From Plenodomus lindquistii (taxonomy: Eukaryota; Ascomycota; Dothideomycetes; Pleosporales; Leptosphaeriaceae): a stretch of 64,000 bases of DNA. The position numbers and the translations under genes are program-made. Below are positions 9,121 through 21,152 of the stretch, one piece after another. The DNA is taken from assembly GCA_025504975.1 (NCBI GenBank), contig JANUWI010000010.1, positions 62,001 to 126,000 of the forward strand, in the 5' to 3' direction. The notes beneath the pieces were generated by a model, which was not told the DNA's origin, did no database searches, and saw only the letters and a program-made list of their open reading frames with translations. Position 1 is the first letter of the stretch. Every line of letters starts with the position of its first letter.

Positions 9121-10362
9121 GCAACATCAGCACCAATGAAAAGGTTGCAGGACAGACACGGTACATATATGCCCAGGGTTCCTTTGATCTGCAGCAACGT
9201 GGTGGTGCAGGCCCTAGCTCCGTTAACGCAGGCCCTCGGTCCAATGTGAAGCAGCAGCAGCCATCGTCTCTCTCGTGCTCGCATTTTGTCAAGCTCTAAT
9301 CAATTACGTCGGCGGCTCCTTTCGCCACATTCAAACCATTACGATCCGACATTCCCTCCACTAACCCAAGTCTCAACCCACGCCCATGCTGCACTGCACT
9401 TCTACCCCGCTCAGCCACCACCATTCCAAGGTCCACAAGGTCATCATGCATATCGAATCCAGGTCGGAAGAAAAGAACGTCTTGCTTTTGTTGTGTCTCC
9501 TTCAACTAACTTTGTATGCTCCACTCCATCTCCATCTCCATCTCACCACCACCATGCTTCCGTCTCAATCACAACGGACCCTCTTCACCTCCACCCCCCC
9601 CCTTCTCACCAAATCTTGCCAATGGATAGATAGTAGTAGTATACACTTTCTCGTCACACAATTCTTCTCTCGAATTCGCACCAGCAAAAGCAAAGAAAGA
9701 ATAAAATGCCAAAAAAAATGAAAAGCCAAAAGTAATTGGAACAAAACCATGTATGCAGATATATCGACATAGACTCCCTAGCTGTCGATATCATTTCTCT
9801 CTCTCTCTTCGCGCAAAGATATTCTTCTCTCCAAAACCTCACTGATCAAGCAAAACAACCCATGCAATAAGACCCATAATTAGCGCGTTGTTGCCCGGTG
9901 CGAAGAGAAGGAGAGAGGCGCCACACCAACAACAGACGTCTACAATATGTACGGTAAAAAACAAAGGAAAGTCAAAGTAACAAACTCCTCCGCAACAGTC
10001 GGAGTATGTGTGTGTGCGTGCAAAAAGGCCTCCACCAAATCTTAAACTCTAATGTTCGTCATTATTTCTCAACCAGAGATGTCAATGAGCGACCCTTGGT
10101 TGTCATAAAGCCATCCCGACTTGACTGTGAAGACGTCGGCGATGATGAAGCGGTACGTGTGCGTAGGGTTGAAGAAAGGTCGAGGGTGGATTCCAAGGTA
10201 TCCTAGCCACTGTCGAACAAGGCGTGAATAGAGCGTCTTGACTGACAGAAGAAATAAATGGTTCGTCAAAATGTCGCTGAGCTGAAAGACGGTCTCCGTA
10301 CAAGATGCCGAAATACTCCAAACCCATGGCCGCAAATCTCCACGTCGGACAGATACCAGCAA
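9121..10362. other. intergenic between the glucokinase promoter and the 3' end of the KPR-like gene
   Basis: Short frames overlap on both strands with no domains. Pyrimidine-rich and CT-repeat stretches (for example near 9797) are compatible with the promoter and 5' leader of the glucokinase. Confidence 0.5.
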
Positions 10363-12972
10363 TTACCGAACGCCAACCGGAGGACGTGGTCCCAGGCTAC
10401 TCTGGCTACTGTGCGCAGAGTTTTCCGAATCTATTTGAGCGCTGGCACCACTACTGCCACTGCCGCTGGCACTACCTGTCAGACTTCGAACAACGGGACG
10501 AGACTTGGGTGGGTAAAGGTTGCTCACCCCTGCGTGTTGTTCAACCTGTTGCGGTGCCACTGCGTTACCCATGCCAGGTGGGTGGCGTGGGACAGGCTGT
10601 CTCATGCCTGGGGGCGAAGGTCGGCCGTTAGGTGGCATTCCATTTGGAGGCATTCCGTTTGAGGGCATTCCATTTGGAGGCATGCCGTTGGGCGCGTATC
10701 CGTTTGGTGGTGAAGGTCGGCCCATAGGACGCGGACCAGGACTGAGCGGGTTGCCAGGGGACTGGCTTGCTCGTCGAACATTGGGCGGTGGATAGGCACC
10801 ATAGCTTGCGCCACCGCCACCAGAGAGCTCATCTAAACGCGTCGCGGTCAGTGAGTTGGTCCTTGACTGTGCGCCCATGGTACCGCGGTCCACATCTGCA
10901 TAGCGGTTCGATGAGTAACCCATGAGCGGGTTATTCATGATGGAGTCGTGCAATCCTGGAACATCTGCCATTAGCCGAGCACTACTTCGATTCTTGTTCA
11001 TTCCAGGCCGCGAAAATGGGTTTCTTGAACGCCCGTTCTGGCTAGGGTTGAAGCCGCTCTCTGGGTTCTGACGGAACTGCTTGGCGCTGGGACCCGTCTT
11101 GTTGCGTCGCGAAGTAACACTCATCATGTCAAAGTTGTCTGGGTCAATCATCGGCCCTGCGCCACGACCTCCCATGGGATCAAAGTAATCGTCCTCATCG
11201 TCGTCGTCATCATAGCCAGCAACGGATGCTGGAGGTGGTGGACGGCCGCGACCCATGGGTCCCATAGGTCCGCGAGGTCCTGGTCCTGGTCCTGGTCCGC
11301 GGCGCATGTTCATCTCCTGCTCTCGGATCTGGAGCTCCCTTTGCCTGAGCATAAGCTCTCGTTCGCGAAGCGAGAGATTGGTAGACGAATTTCCAGCGCT
11401 TTCATAAGGCCCACCACCAACCCCACCAGGTGCACCATCATTCACTACATCGTCGTAGAGCATCAGATGGGAGAACTCTTCGAGATTTCCTTCCTCCATG
11501 GAGTTGCGGCGCTGGCCATTCGGCGTGCCGTTCACCCTGGGTGGGTAGCCATTGGGACCGGGAGGAGGTCCGCGACGCATCATCGGGGGACCACCATTGA
11601 TCGAGGGGGCTCGGCTTCCAGGGCGTGGACCACCCTTCATGGGCCCATTCCCATTCATCATTGGCCCGGGGCCACCAGGAGGTCCTCGTGGCAATGGAGC
11701 TGAAGACAATCTTGGGGGAGGAGGTCCTTGCACTCCGTTTTGATTTACAGGAACAGGGGCTGCGGCCGGGCGATTTCGGTTGACAATGTTGAGATGATGA
11801 AGAGTAGCGTAAAGCGTCTCGATGCGAGGCACCGCAACGCCGGCCTCCTTTGCGAGCTTCAATGGGGCTCCGAGATATGTCTCAATCTCCATGGGCCGCT
11901 TGGCCTCGTAGTCCATCCACATGGTGCTGTTGTTCTCCTGTGGTTGTTTGGTAAAGTCTTGCAGCATGGTTTCGCGAAAGTTGTCAGGAAAAGAGCACTC
12001 TTGCGCTTGAGCAAGTGCAATCATCTCGTCGAGCACACCGGTGATGAGCGGTCGAACACCGACCTTCTCGATCAATTCGGCGTGGTTCGGTGTTTCGAAG
12101 AGGACGCTGGCAGGATGAAAAGCGATTGGTCTGGGGGGTGGTTAGTGAACGATGGCGAGTACACAGGCTGTGCTGGCTTACCCTATCATTCGCTCGTACT
12201 GCTGTTGTCGGATGTTGGGTGAGACCTTGCAGTCGACCTGTCCAGAGCTGAGTGTCATGGCCAGCGCCTCGGCCATGTCTGATTGAATCTGCGGTGGAAT
12301 GGCAGCGTTCTTGTTGGCGGGACCGACCCAGATGTCCGTTGCGCCCTTGTGTTCGAATTCGCTAGCGCCGAGTTGTGAAATCTCTGCTCCAGATACCAAT
12401 GAGAGGACCACGTTGGTGGGAAAGCGTTGCTCGAGATATGATTCGACGCCGAGGCTATGTGTGGTGTTCATGAGGATGCAGGTGTGCTGGGGCGAGACGA
12501 CCGACTCGATGATGTTGGCAATATCGTATACATCGGGAAGGGCCTTTACGCAAAGGAGGACGTAATCGAAAGGCTGCTTGGAAGAATGAGCGGCATCCTC
12601 TGGTGTTCGAACGACTGTGATGTGGTCTTAGCAGGAGCTCAGCAGTGCCGGAGAGGGCTGGGTAAACATACCGGCATATGGCTTGAATCGCTCGTTGCCA
12701 TAGAGGGCAGATCTGATTGGACGTCAGCAGTGTTTCGAAACGAAACGAAGTGCGGCCACGGGCGTACTTGAATGAGATGCCGTATTGGGCTACGCTGTCG
12801 AATCCCGACTTCCACACGAGCGTGACGTCGCAGGCATTGGTGGCCTGGAGGCGCCACGATAAGAAGGCGGAGACGGCATTACCGCCAACTGTACAGAGTC
12901 AGCATTCGTCATGTTGCAGTGATGACATGACGCACCTGATAGAATTCGCAGTCTGGGGACGGCCGGAGCCAT
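10363..12972 (-). CDS. ketopantoate reductase (ApbA/PanE)-like protein with a long disordered tail
   Basis: Exons are 12936-12972, 12768-12888, 12672-12712, 12182-12614 and 10363-12130. All junctions keep phase and give 799 residues. Residues 1-~330 follow the 2-dehydropantoate 2-reductase plan: a degenerate nucleotide-binding loop (ILSVGGNAVSAF), the NxxHS-type segment MNTTHSLG, and a C-terminal ApbA_C domain with NNSTMWMDYEAKRPMEIE, which keeps the conserved Ser and Glu. The segment that normally carries the catalytic Lys reads IRQQQYERMIGPI, with Arg at the expected place by eye. The last ~430 residues are Pro/Gly/Asn-rich, with several NGMPP-type repeats, an Asp-rich patch and an RE-rich coiled segment. 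The tail suggests a scaffolding or regulatory role rather than simple pantothenate synthesis; that is inference. Confidence 0.8.
10610..10720 (-). repeat. coding tandem repeat in the disordered tail
   Basis: Imperfect 15-nt units encode NGMPP/NGMPS-type repeats within the last exon of the KPR-like gene. Confidence 0.75.
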
Positions 12973-15900
12973 GGCGAGGGTGGATTAGGTGGAGGAGGGT
13001 GTTGGTTGTGCGGTCGTGTTGGGCGGCAGCCAAAAAGTTGACGACGGGATGCCGCGCGGAGGACTGCGATTGCGCAGCAACACGGAGCAGCAGCAGCGGC
13101 GGCGGCAGTGAATTATCGATTAAGAGGGTAGAAGAAACGAGCGTGTGGAGCAGCCGGTGGAGAGAGTCACTGGGGCGACGTGGGTGTGTTCATGAAGAGA
13201 GGCAGGACAGAACAGGACAGGCCAGGCCAGGCCAGGAGAGGAGAATTACGGACGGATGGTCGATGTCGGTTGCAGTGGCAGGCAGTGGCAGGCAGTGGCA
13301 GCAGGCGGGAGGCGGGAGGCAGCCACGGCGAGTCGAATGGATAGCGTGGGAAGGGGCGCACGACGGGGACGGGGCGCAGGTTCCACAGCAGAAGTCTCTG
13401 GCAAAGCGAGCGACGGGCGGCGGCGACACTCTGTGCACGAGGGAAAAGCGAGGCACACACACGAGCGAGAGCAAGCAAAGCAAGAGTTCGAGGCTGGACG
13501 GCGGGAGTGGGCGGAGGAACGAAGCGCGCGCGCCTTGGGACAGGGCAGGGCCTGCGCTGCCAGCCAGAGAGCCTTGCACCGTGATATCCCATTGCCCATT
13601 GATAATCACGCGCTAGGCGGCTTTGGGCCCAACGGCCTGCACTTATCGCTGCACCACGGCATCGCTGATTGTTCTTCTTATTGCGGCGGGGCCGTGCTCG
13701 CCCTCGTCATTGTGTCGCGTCCGGTCAGAGGGCAGATGGGTTTCTGGCTGCTGGCATGCCCTCTTGGATGCGCTGTCCATTGCTGCGCTGCATAGTCGTA
13801 TGCAACTCCGACCACCATAAACGCCTCCAGCCTCTACAGTACAGTAGAGTAGGCAATCATGTCTGCGCCCTCGGTGCTTGGCCGTGTGCGCTCGTCCGAC
13901 CTCCTGAATCATAGGCCCCCCAAGCATCTCCAGCATCAGCGCGAACCCAACAGCGTCTTAGCAGCCAATAACCAACCGCGCGCGCTGCACCTCGACGCGT
14001 CTGACGTCCATGTTCACAGTTGGCCTACTCGGCCAAGCCTCTCTACCAACGCCATTTCATCACAACCAGGCCACCAGGCGCCCGTGCAACCGCTGTCAGT
14101 CCATGGCCTTGGTTCACTTCCCAACGGCAGCCTGAAAATCCCCTAAAAGGGGCTGGCCCGTCCGAGATAGGGCCCGGCATAAGCCCACACTCATCTCAGC
14201 CTTTTGACGAGATTTGTTTATTTATAATGGCCTGCAGTGTGCACCTTTTGGTGGGCTGCCCCTTTTTATGACATCGTCCACACACCGACGAATCAACTTG
14301 GTTTCCAAGCTCAACGGCTCGACTGACTACCCGCACCCGGGCCGCGGCCAAGACTCGCACCAGGCAGCGTTGCGTCGTGGGAAATGCAGCAATGGCATAT
14401 CGCCGGCACTCTTGTTGCGCGTCTTTCCATGAGACGCCAGGACTCCTCAAGACACAAGACGGCTTTTGTATACACTACACAAAAGCATACGGCATACTTG
14501 TAGTTGTTGCGCCAATGCATACGACGACAAACACGACGATCCCGCCTACAGTAGGAAAGTTTGCCAAGACAAACTGCGAGCCGCTATCAGCAATGGGCGA
14601 TCCCACAATTGCATTCAACATAATCTGCTCGTGCGCGCTTTTCACAATTCATGGTTCGCTCTTGCCCTATCCGCTAGCCATTCCCCGACAACCCGGTCCT
14701 GGCCAACAGCACTCTTGCCAACAACCTTTGCTCACCTCAGAACATCACCACCACATGCAATGCCTTCTCATGTCGTTGTACTTGGCACTGACTCCACCCA
14801 CGAGCATACAGTTGTGTACATTACACTCGTTTTCACAGTTACACGGCATGCACCGCCGCCGACTAGCAGCCGACTGAAACCGCTGCAAACCAGGGCACAA
14901 AACAGCCGCCACAAATTCAACTTACTGTGTACTCTAGCATACCACATGGCCCATGCTCCGAGTCCTGACAGCGGAATTTGCCTCTCGTCCCGTCAACACA
15001 TGCGTGAGCACTCTGCGCTGTCACACTACTTCACGTGGCGGTCAGAGGTGGTCTGATGCCCAAGCAACTCCAAGACGCTGCAAAGAGTAGACGTCACTGA
15101 TACAGAGCCTCAGCTATACTGCATGTTGCAGGGCTGACCTGGTGTTTCACTTATACACATAATCAACATCGTTTCTCTCCACGAAACGCATGACGAAATC
15201 ATTTTGCAACATGGGAAATGAAGAATGCGATCCACCTATAGCACAGACTCTATACTCTAGAGTACATGTAGAGTAGCGGGAGCTGCTTTGATCGCTCATC
15301 CAACCGCATCGGGTCGCCGTCTTCGCACTGCACATCTTTGCACATCTTCCCACCTCGCCAAACAAGCGACAGAAGCTTTGCCACGTCGCCTGCGCAGCGT
15401 CGTCTTCAATCTTCACCGCTGTCTCTTCTGGGCGAATGCATTTTCGCGCCAATATTCCCGAATTCCTTGTTTTTCTCCAATAGTGCATGCTCTTAAAGCC
15501 TTTTTACGCATTCGTCCGCCTTGTCTCATTTCCTAACCGAATTCGCCTTCATCCTTGTGCGTCCGACAACGCCACTGCTCGAGCGGGCGACGCCTAATTT
15601 CTGTACCGCACAGGTTGCGCCACCCTGGACCGGCATCAGCTACCTACCGAGCGGATGCACTGTCGCCGTCGATCCTACACTACTGTCGCTTCGCTTCACC
15701 TCAGCAGATCATATCGATATCGATCAACATGCACACTAACAATAGCAATACCATACACCAGCTTCAAAGATCACCGTCGCCTCCACCAACATAGCAGCAT
15801 CGCAATGACGGCATGTAAGTGATCCCCAACACGCACATCCATTCAACATCCCAACAGCACCCTACTGTGCAACACCGGGTAAACCACATCCACGCAATAC

Positions 15901-16454
15901 TCGCCACCGACTATCACCACAGCACATGCACGCACTATGTACCTGCGTCTCCCTCGTAATCTTCCCTCGCCAATCGCCATGTTCCCTTGCCCTCCGCGGG
16001 ACAGCAAAACCTGCTGGACCCCTCATCGCTTACTGGATCATGAACTTAGCCGGGCGCTCTCCTATTTCTGTTTGTGACTATAACTATATCCCAACGTCCG
16101 TTATCATATTAGGCTTCCATCTGAAGAAGGTAGGTCTGTAGACTGTAAGGGTACTCATACTAAGTATTACGGACACGCCGAAACACCCGTACAGTGTTCG
16201 ATTTATAAATTGCTGTAATAGTCGAGGTAAAATAAAAACCCCTGTGCACCAAGTCTATTGGTACTTTTGCAATCGTGCTATATGCTTAATAGTGACGGCT
16301 ACACCGCTGCATAACAATGGAAAGACATATTGGCTGAATCCACGACGACTGACACACTGGTCAGTATAAGCATAGATATAGTGTTTTTTTTTTCTGGTTA
16401 CATACATACATATACACATATCAATACCCATACCCTAGTAGCAAAACAGTAGAG

Positions 16455-16483
16455 TAGAGGAGAGGAGAGGAGAGGAGAGGAGA
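16455..16483 (+). repeat. (GGAGA)n microsatellite
   Basis: Five to six units of GAGGA/GGAGA. Confidence 0.85.
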
Positions 16484-16642
16484 GTAAATAACAAGCTACA
16501 AGAACACTCAATTCCTTGACCATCTAACGAGTCCCTATCTACCCATCTTTTATATGTAATACCCTTCATTTCCCCTTGCTTCCCCTCTTAACTCCATGCC
16601 ACTTCACTTCACTTGACGTCACTCTTTCACTCCACGCAGACA

Positions 16643-16743
16643 TTCTTCTTCTTCTTCTTCTTCTTCTTCTTCTTCTTCTTCTTCTTCTTCTTCTTCTTCT
16701 TCTTCTTCTTCTTCTTCTTCTTCTTCTTCTTCTTCTTCTTCTC
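16643..16743 (+). repeat. (TTC)n microsatellite, ~33 units
   Basis: An uninterrupted TTC repeat of about 100 bases (GAA on the other strand). The long poly-Leu and poly-Arg frames it creates are artefacts. Confidence 0.95.
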
Positions 16744-16871
16744 TTGCCCTCAATCCCGTATATCGTTGTAGAAAAGATACTAATCAAAAACTCTCGGCAC
16801 TAAGCACTTGCACTTGCACTTGCATTTGCATTTGCACAACCAACCAACCCCCTTTCCTTTCCTAATGCTTA

Positions 16872-16904
<33 letters not shown>
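16872..16904 (+). repeat. (TA)n microsatellite
   Basis: About 15 TA units. Confidence 0.9.
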
Positions 16905-16908
<4 letters not shown>

Positions 16909-16961
16909 TGGGCTTTGAAGCGCGCACATTGTATCAAACACAACGCGTAGTCCACACACGA

Positions 16962-16983
16962 TTTTTTTTTTTTAAAAAAAAAA
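16962..16983. repeat. flush T-run/A-run palindrome
   Basis: Twelve T residues are followed directly by ten A residues, the same design as at 6451-6473. Confidence 0.8.
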
Positions 16984-17042
16984 GGGAGAGAATTTGTTTA
17001 GGCAAATGCTAATTGAGGGGCATGTAGATTGTATGCTTAAAC

Positions 17043-17068
17043 TGGCTGACTGGCTGGCTGGCTGGCTG
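17043..17068 (+). repeat. (CTGG)n microsatellite
   Basis: Five to six CTGG units. Confidence 0.85.
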
Positions 17069-17503
17069 GGTTGCGAGATGCTGGTGTCGTGAAATAAGAG
17101 TACACGGGGTTGAAGAGGGGAGGTGAGGTATGAAGGAGTGATTTCGCAGGAAAGATGATTATGAGTGTAGGTGAGTAAGTTGACATGATCGACACCAGGA
17201 TGACGGGTTTTTCTTCAAAAGTGATAGAGACGAAACGAGATGTCTTTACATACAAAACATAGAAGAAAAAAATATCACATTAAAGGTTCAGAGGTTTAGG
17301 TGAGAAAAACACTGTCAATTTTGTTGTGTTATCATCATCCCTTCAATCAATTCCGACCGACTACGATGACAAAAAACCTCTCTCGTCTCGAAAAAGCCCG
17401 CCCACCTACGCCATGCATCACCCACCCTCTTTCCATTTACGTGACTTTTGAATCTGGTGCGTAAAGCAAGCTTTCCCCTCACTACTGCGGTGTTTCACGC
17501 GCA

Positions 17504-19347
17504 CTAGTTGTCCATGTACGTAGCGCTATTGATACCTTCCTCTGGGAACTCGGATAACGCCACCTCGAAGCGCTCCTCAATTGTCTTGAGCACAGCCTCG
17601 TCCTCGGGGCTCGACACAAACGAGATACTGAGTCCCTTTGTTCCGAAACGACCGGCGCGACCGACGCGGTGCAAGTACGAGTCAGCCTTGTCGGGCATGT
17701 CGTAGTTGATGGCCACGTTGATGCGCTCAACGTCGATACCACGACCGAAGATGTCAGTGGAGACGCAGATACGGGTCTGGAAGTCCTTGAACTCCTTGTA
17801 GCGCTTGATACTATTGTTGTGTTAGAGTTACTCGAATGGATCCATGGATCGAATGGACTTACCGCTCCTCTTGACCGATACCAGAGTGCACCGCTGTACT
17901 GGGGAAGTTGCATTCGCGGAGCAACTTGTCAAGCTCCGTGCAGCGCAGAGTTGAGCGGACAAAGATGATGACTTGATTGAACTCGAGGCTGTCAAGCAGG
18001 TCGTTCAGCTTACGGTTCTTCTCACGCTCGTCGAGCTTCATGTAGTACTGTTGCAATCCGTGCAGCGTCAACTTCTTGTCATCGTCCACGTAAATCTCAA
18101 GAGGGCTCTGCATGAACTTCTTGCAAATGACACGGACATCCAAGCTGAGCGTGGCGGAGAACATCATCACCTGCTTGTGCGCGGGAGTAGCACGGAAGAT
18201 TGACTGCACATCGTTGCGCATGTCTGGGGTCGGGTCAGATCGATGCATAGGTGTGAGTGGAGAGGGTGCATACCAGGCTGATCCAGCATCTTGTCACACT
18301 CATCGAGAACGAAGTGCTTCAAGTTGGCAAGGCGGAGATGCCTGTCACGGACGAGAGCGTTGATACGTCCAGGTGTACCAACGATAATGTGTGGGTGAGT
18401 CTCCTTGTTGCTGAGGAGCTCAATATCCTTTTGAACAGGTGTACCTCCGTAGAAGACGCCAACCTTGACCTCGGGCAAGAACTTGGCGAAACGGTTGTAC
18501 TCATTCCTGATCTGATATGCCAACTCACGGGTGTGGCACATGACCAAGATGGTAGCAACACCAGGCTCTGGCTTGTCGTCCATCTGTTGCAGAGTCGCAA
18601 GAACGAAGACAGCGGTCTTTCCGAGACCCGACTTGGCCTGTGCCAGGACATCGTTTCCGAGAATGGCCTGGGGGATGGTAATTTGCTGGACTGTGGGGCA
18701 CAAAGCATGTCAGAAAGATTCTTAAAGCGGTCGAAGCGAAGCGAAGCGTCCGTCCGTTCTGCGAGAGCGCGCCCTCCGTCTATCGAGCGAGCCCGCCCTG
18801 TCTGCCCTCCTACTGTCCCCAACAGAGCCTCCTCTTGCTGCCCTTCAGGGCACTTGTACGTAACAGCGGTCTTCTGGGACCGCTCAAGTGAACTTATCGA
18901 GAGCCACTGGGCTGCTTGATGTATTGTGCCGACACAATTGCGTTCATGTACATTTTCGACAAAGGCTCGTGCGTGGCGGAAGGAACTGGGTCCCTCGCCA
19001 CTGTAACTCGTATAGACAGATCATGGTCGCAATATAACACCGCTCGATGCGCAGACGGACGGACGGACGCTTGTACGTGTGGGTGGAAAAGGCTGAGGGG
19101 AATTATTAGACTAACCCTCGGAAGGATGTTCGAAGCCACAGTCCGTGATTGCTCGTACGAGCTCGTCCTTTAGCAAGAAGTCGCGGAAACCGGTCGAGTG
19201 AATGCCGACGTAGCTGCCCTTCTTGTCGGCAGTAGCTTCACCGCTGGGGAGGCCACCTTTCGCTGCGGCGGCGTTGCCGTTGGCGGGTGCCTCCGTGGGC
19301 GCGATCTCCTCATCGGAGTAGTCAATGAGATCCTCCTCGTGAGACAT
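17504..19347 (-). CDS. SUB2: Sub2/UAP56 DEAD-box (DECD) RNA helicase
   Basis: An ATP-dependent RNA helicase of spliceosome assembly and mRNA export (TREX complex), acting in the nucleus. Exons are 19116-19347, 18274-18690, 17863-18223 and 17504-17810, with phases consistent and 438 residues, the standard Sub2 length. Seen: N terminus MSHEEDLIDYSDEE; Q-motif region GFEHPSEVQQITIPQ; motif I AKSGLGKT; motif II DECD rather than DEAD; motif III SAT; motif V/VI region DIFGRGIDVERIN and HRVGRAGRFG. Intron 1 is 425 nt while the other two are 50-52 nt, an unusual contrast. The gene is divergent from the RNase P subunit at 19780, with a shared ~430 bp promoter region. Confidence 0.97.
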
Positions 19348-19779
19348 GATGGCTGAGGAGAGCGGGAGTCAAGGTGGTTGGCGGTAACGCGGTGGGTGGT
19401 TGCCTGTGTCGCAAACAAGGCTGCCGATCTAGGCAGTGTCGCAAATAAGGAGGGAAGGTGGAGAGGACGTGAAAGAGGCCGTCGAGAGAAGTGTATTCGC
19501 GCGGTCGTCGAGCGTGATCGGTAAGCGCAATGGGTGAAGTTGCGCGGCTGCTGCTGGACAGAGTCGTGGGGGGAGGAGGACGGCGGTCATGTCGAGGTAA
19601 AACTGGAGCTGAGTGTGCCAAGCCGCTAGCCGGCGCTAACTCAAGGCGGTCAGGACATCCGTGCGCAGATCTCCCTGTCACAATGTCTCGAAAACTTTCG
19701 TGACAACCTTGGAAAGGTTCAAGAACAAGTCGCCAAGAAGCATTTTCAAGACGCCATACTCTTCGTCGCGCAGGACACT

Positions 19780-20343
19780 ATGAGCAAGGTCAAACCTCCA
19801 AAGACCCCCAAAGCCAAAGGCATATCAAACAAGCATCTTCACGCTCGGACTACGTTTCTGTATCAGGCAGCCACCTACCTGACATTACAAACAACCCAGG
19901 CCGAAATCACCGCACCAGCCACTAGAGTGCAAATCGCAGGAGGCAGCGATGCCTCACTGACTCACGCTCGTTCACCGATTGCCCTCCAGCTTGGCTCAGA
20001 CCTGCAACAAGTCTCGAGAAAAGCACAGCTACGTCTGGCAGTAGACTTGAAGCGCTCCATGTGCAAGAGCTGTAACTCCATCCTGGTTCCTGGAAAGACT
20101 GCTTCTCAACATATCGAGAACGTGAGCAAAGGGGAGAAGAAGCCATGGGCAGACGTCCTTGTTCTCGAGTGTCTCTTCTGTGGAAGCAAGAAACGTTTTC
20201 CCGTTGGAGCAAAGCAGCAGCTCAAGAAGTCGAAAAGAGGAATGACCGTGATGGAGACGCCGCAGGCAACGTCTCCTGAGGATGTTTCCATGACAGACTC
20301 TACGTTGCCCACTGGCCCCGAGTGTACTCCGCATACAGACTGA
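19780..20343 (+). CDS. RPR2: RNase P/MRP protein subunit, Rpr2/Rpp21/Snm1 family
   Basis: A subunit of RNase P, which trims tRNA 5' leaders. It is a single exon of 187 residues. The N-terminal helix SNKHLHARTTFLYQAATYL fits the family, and the zinc ribbon is formed by CKSC (Cys95, Cys98) and CLFC (Cys131, Cys134). The C-terminal tail is basic, then acidic and Ser/Thr-rich. Rpr2, Rpp21 and Snm1 are hard to tell apart by eye, so the RNase P versus RNase MRP assignment is less certain than the family. Confidence 0.85.
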   Translation: MSKVKPPKTPKAKGISNKHLHARTTFLYQAATYLTLQTTQAEITAPATRVQIAGGSDASLTHARSPIALQLGSDLQQVSRKAQLRLAVDLKRSMCKSCNSILVPGKTASQHIENVSKGEKKPWADVLVLECLFCGSKKRFPVGAKQQLKKSKRGMTVMETPQATSPEDVSMTDSTLPTGPECTPHTD

Positions 20344-21152
20344 AGGTTGTAACATACACCTGGTAGCAGTCTACACACTAAAAATCATGTTGAATGCTCT
20401 ACGACTACCACTTCGAGAAGAGCAACAGTTTCGACGAATGCGAGTTCTGGGCATGTGTCCTCGAACACACATCGAGCTAACATGGCATCGACGCTGGTAT
20501 TGTTGCTTACTAGAGAGTACCTCGAGTTCTGCAGGATGATACAACGAATCTCACGCAGCAAGACATCGATGTAGTGCAAGTTGAGAGAGGTCGGCTGGCT
20601 CATAGATCACAACGGGTCAGCAGCATTGTTTTGCCTTGTCTTGCTCAACGATACGGCACTCGAGCTCTTGGCTTTATACTACCTACGTACAGTATCGTAG
20701 AGCGTTTGGGTGACGGACAACATCGCAGCGGTGATGACGCCTCAGGAAATTGTGGCTTACGCAACAACCGGCGCCCATGAGACCGATCGGGCCGGTATAG
20801 AGAAGCAGTCCCTGGATCGGGAATTTTTGAAGCTTTACAGCGAGTTCGAAGTCATTCAAGAGGCAGATGAATTCGAGTTCTCGCAGACTTTCCAGTAATA
20901 TTGTCCTATGTAACTTATTTGGTTTTCAAAGTACCTACCAGAGTAGCCGTGACATCACCCAACAGCCAAGCCTCTTACTGACCCAATCCCGGTCCGCACT
21001 AGTATGCAGCCTCCGTGCGGATGTGCGGATACCCCATGCTGGGACCCAGAAATCTAATAACGACTCTCACCACATGTGCTTTGCATCATGATCATCTTTC
21101 CTCCACTTTGCGTCAACCAAGTTCCAACCAAAGACCTGCGTCTCTATTCACC
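20344..21152. other. intergenic, with one 54-codon ATG frame
   Basis: A short frame from ATG 20734 to 20898 encodes an acidic 54-residue peptide rich in Glu and Phe near its end. I see no signal peptide, domain or splice partner and do not call it a gene. The rest shows nothing I can support. Confidence 0.4.

Larger units (their letters stand above)
12973..17503. other. 4.5 kb intergenic block with simple repeats; no supported gene
   Basis: There are many overlapping frames on both strands but none with a recognisable domain or a consistent splice structure. 13195-13245 and 13265-13310 are purine-rich short repeats (GGCCA and GGCAGT units). 16.4-17.1 kb carries several microsatellites, listed separately. 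A gene for a non-coding RNA cannot be excluded. Confidence 0.5.

Noticed and set aside
12717..13616. A 299-codon plus-strand frame upstream of the KPR-like gene
   Set aside because: It overlaps the first exons and promoter of the well-supported minus-strand gene. Its composition is GC-rich low-complexity sequence.
14377..15056. Overlapping frames of 166 and 196 codons
   Set aside because: They overlap each other in different frames, with unremarkable composition and no domain, signal peptide or splice context.
15805..16080. A possible three-exon gene starting ATGACGGCAT at a GTAAGT donor
   Set aside because: Phases could be joined, but exons of 10 and 21 bases, a 44-base intron and an unrecognisable product make it too weak to call.
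16566..16803. Long poly-Arg and poly-Leu frames
   Set aside because: They come from the (TTC)n microsatellite and carry no other coding feature.
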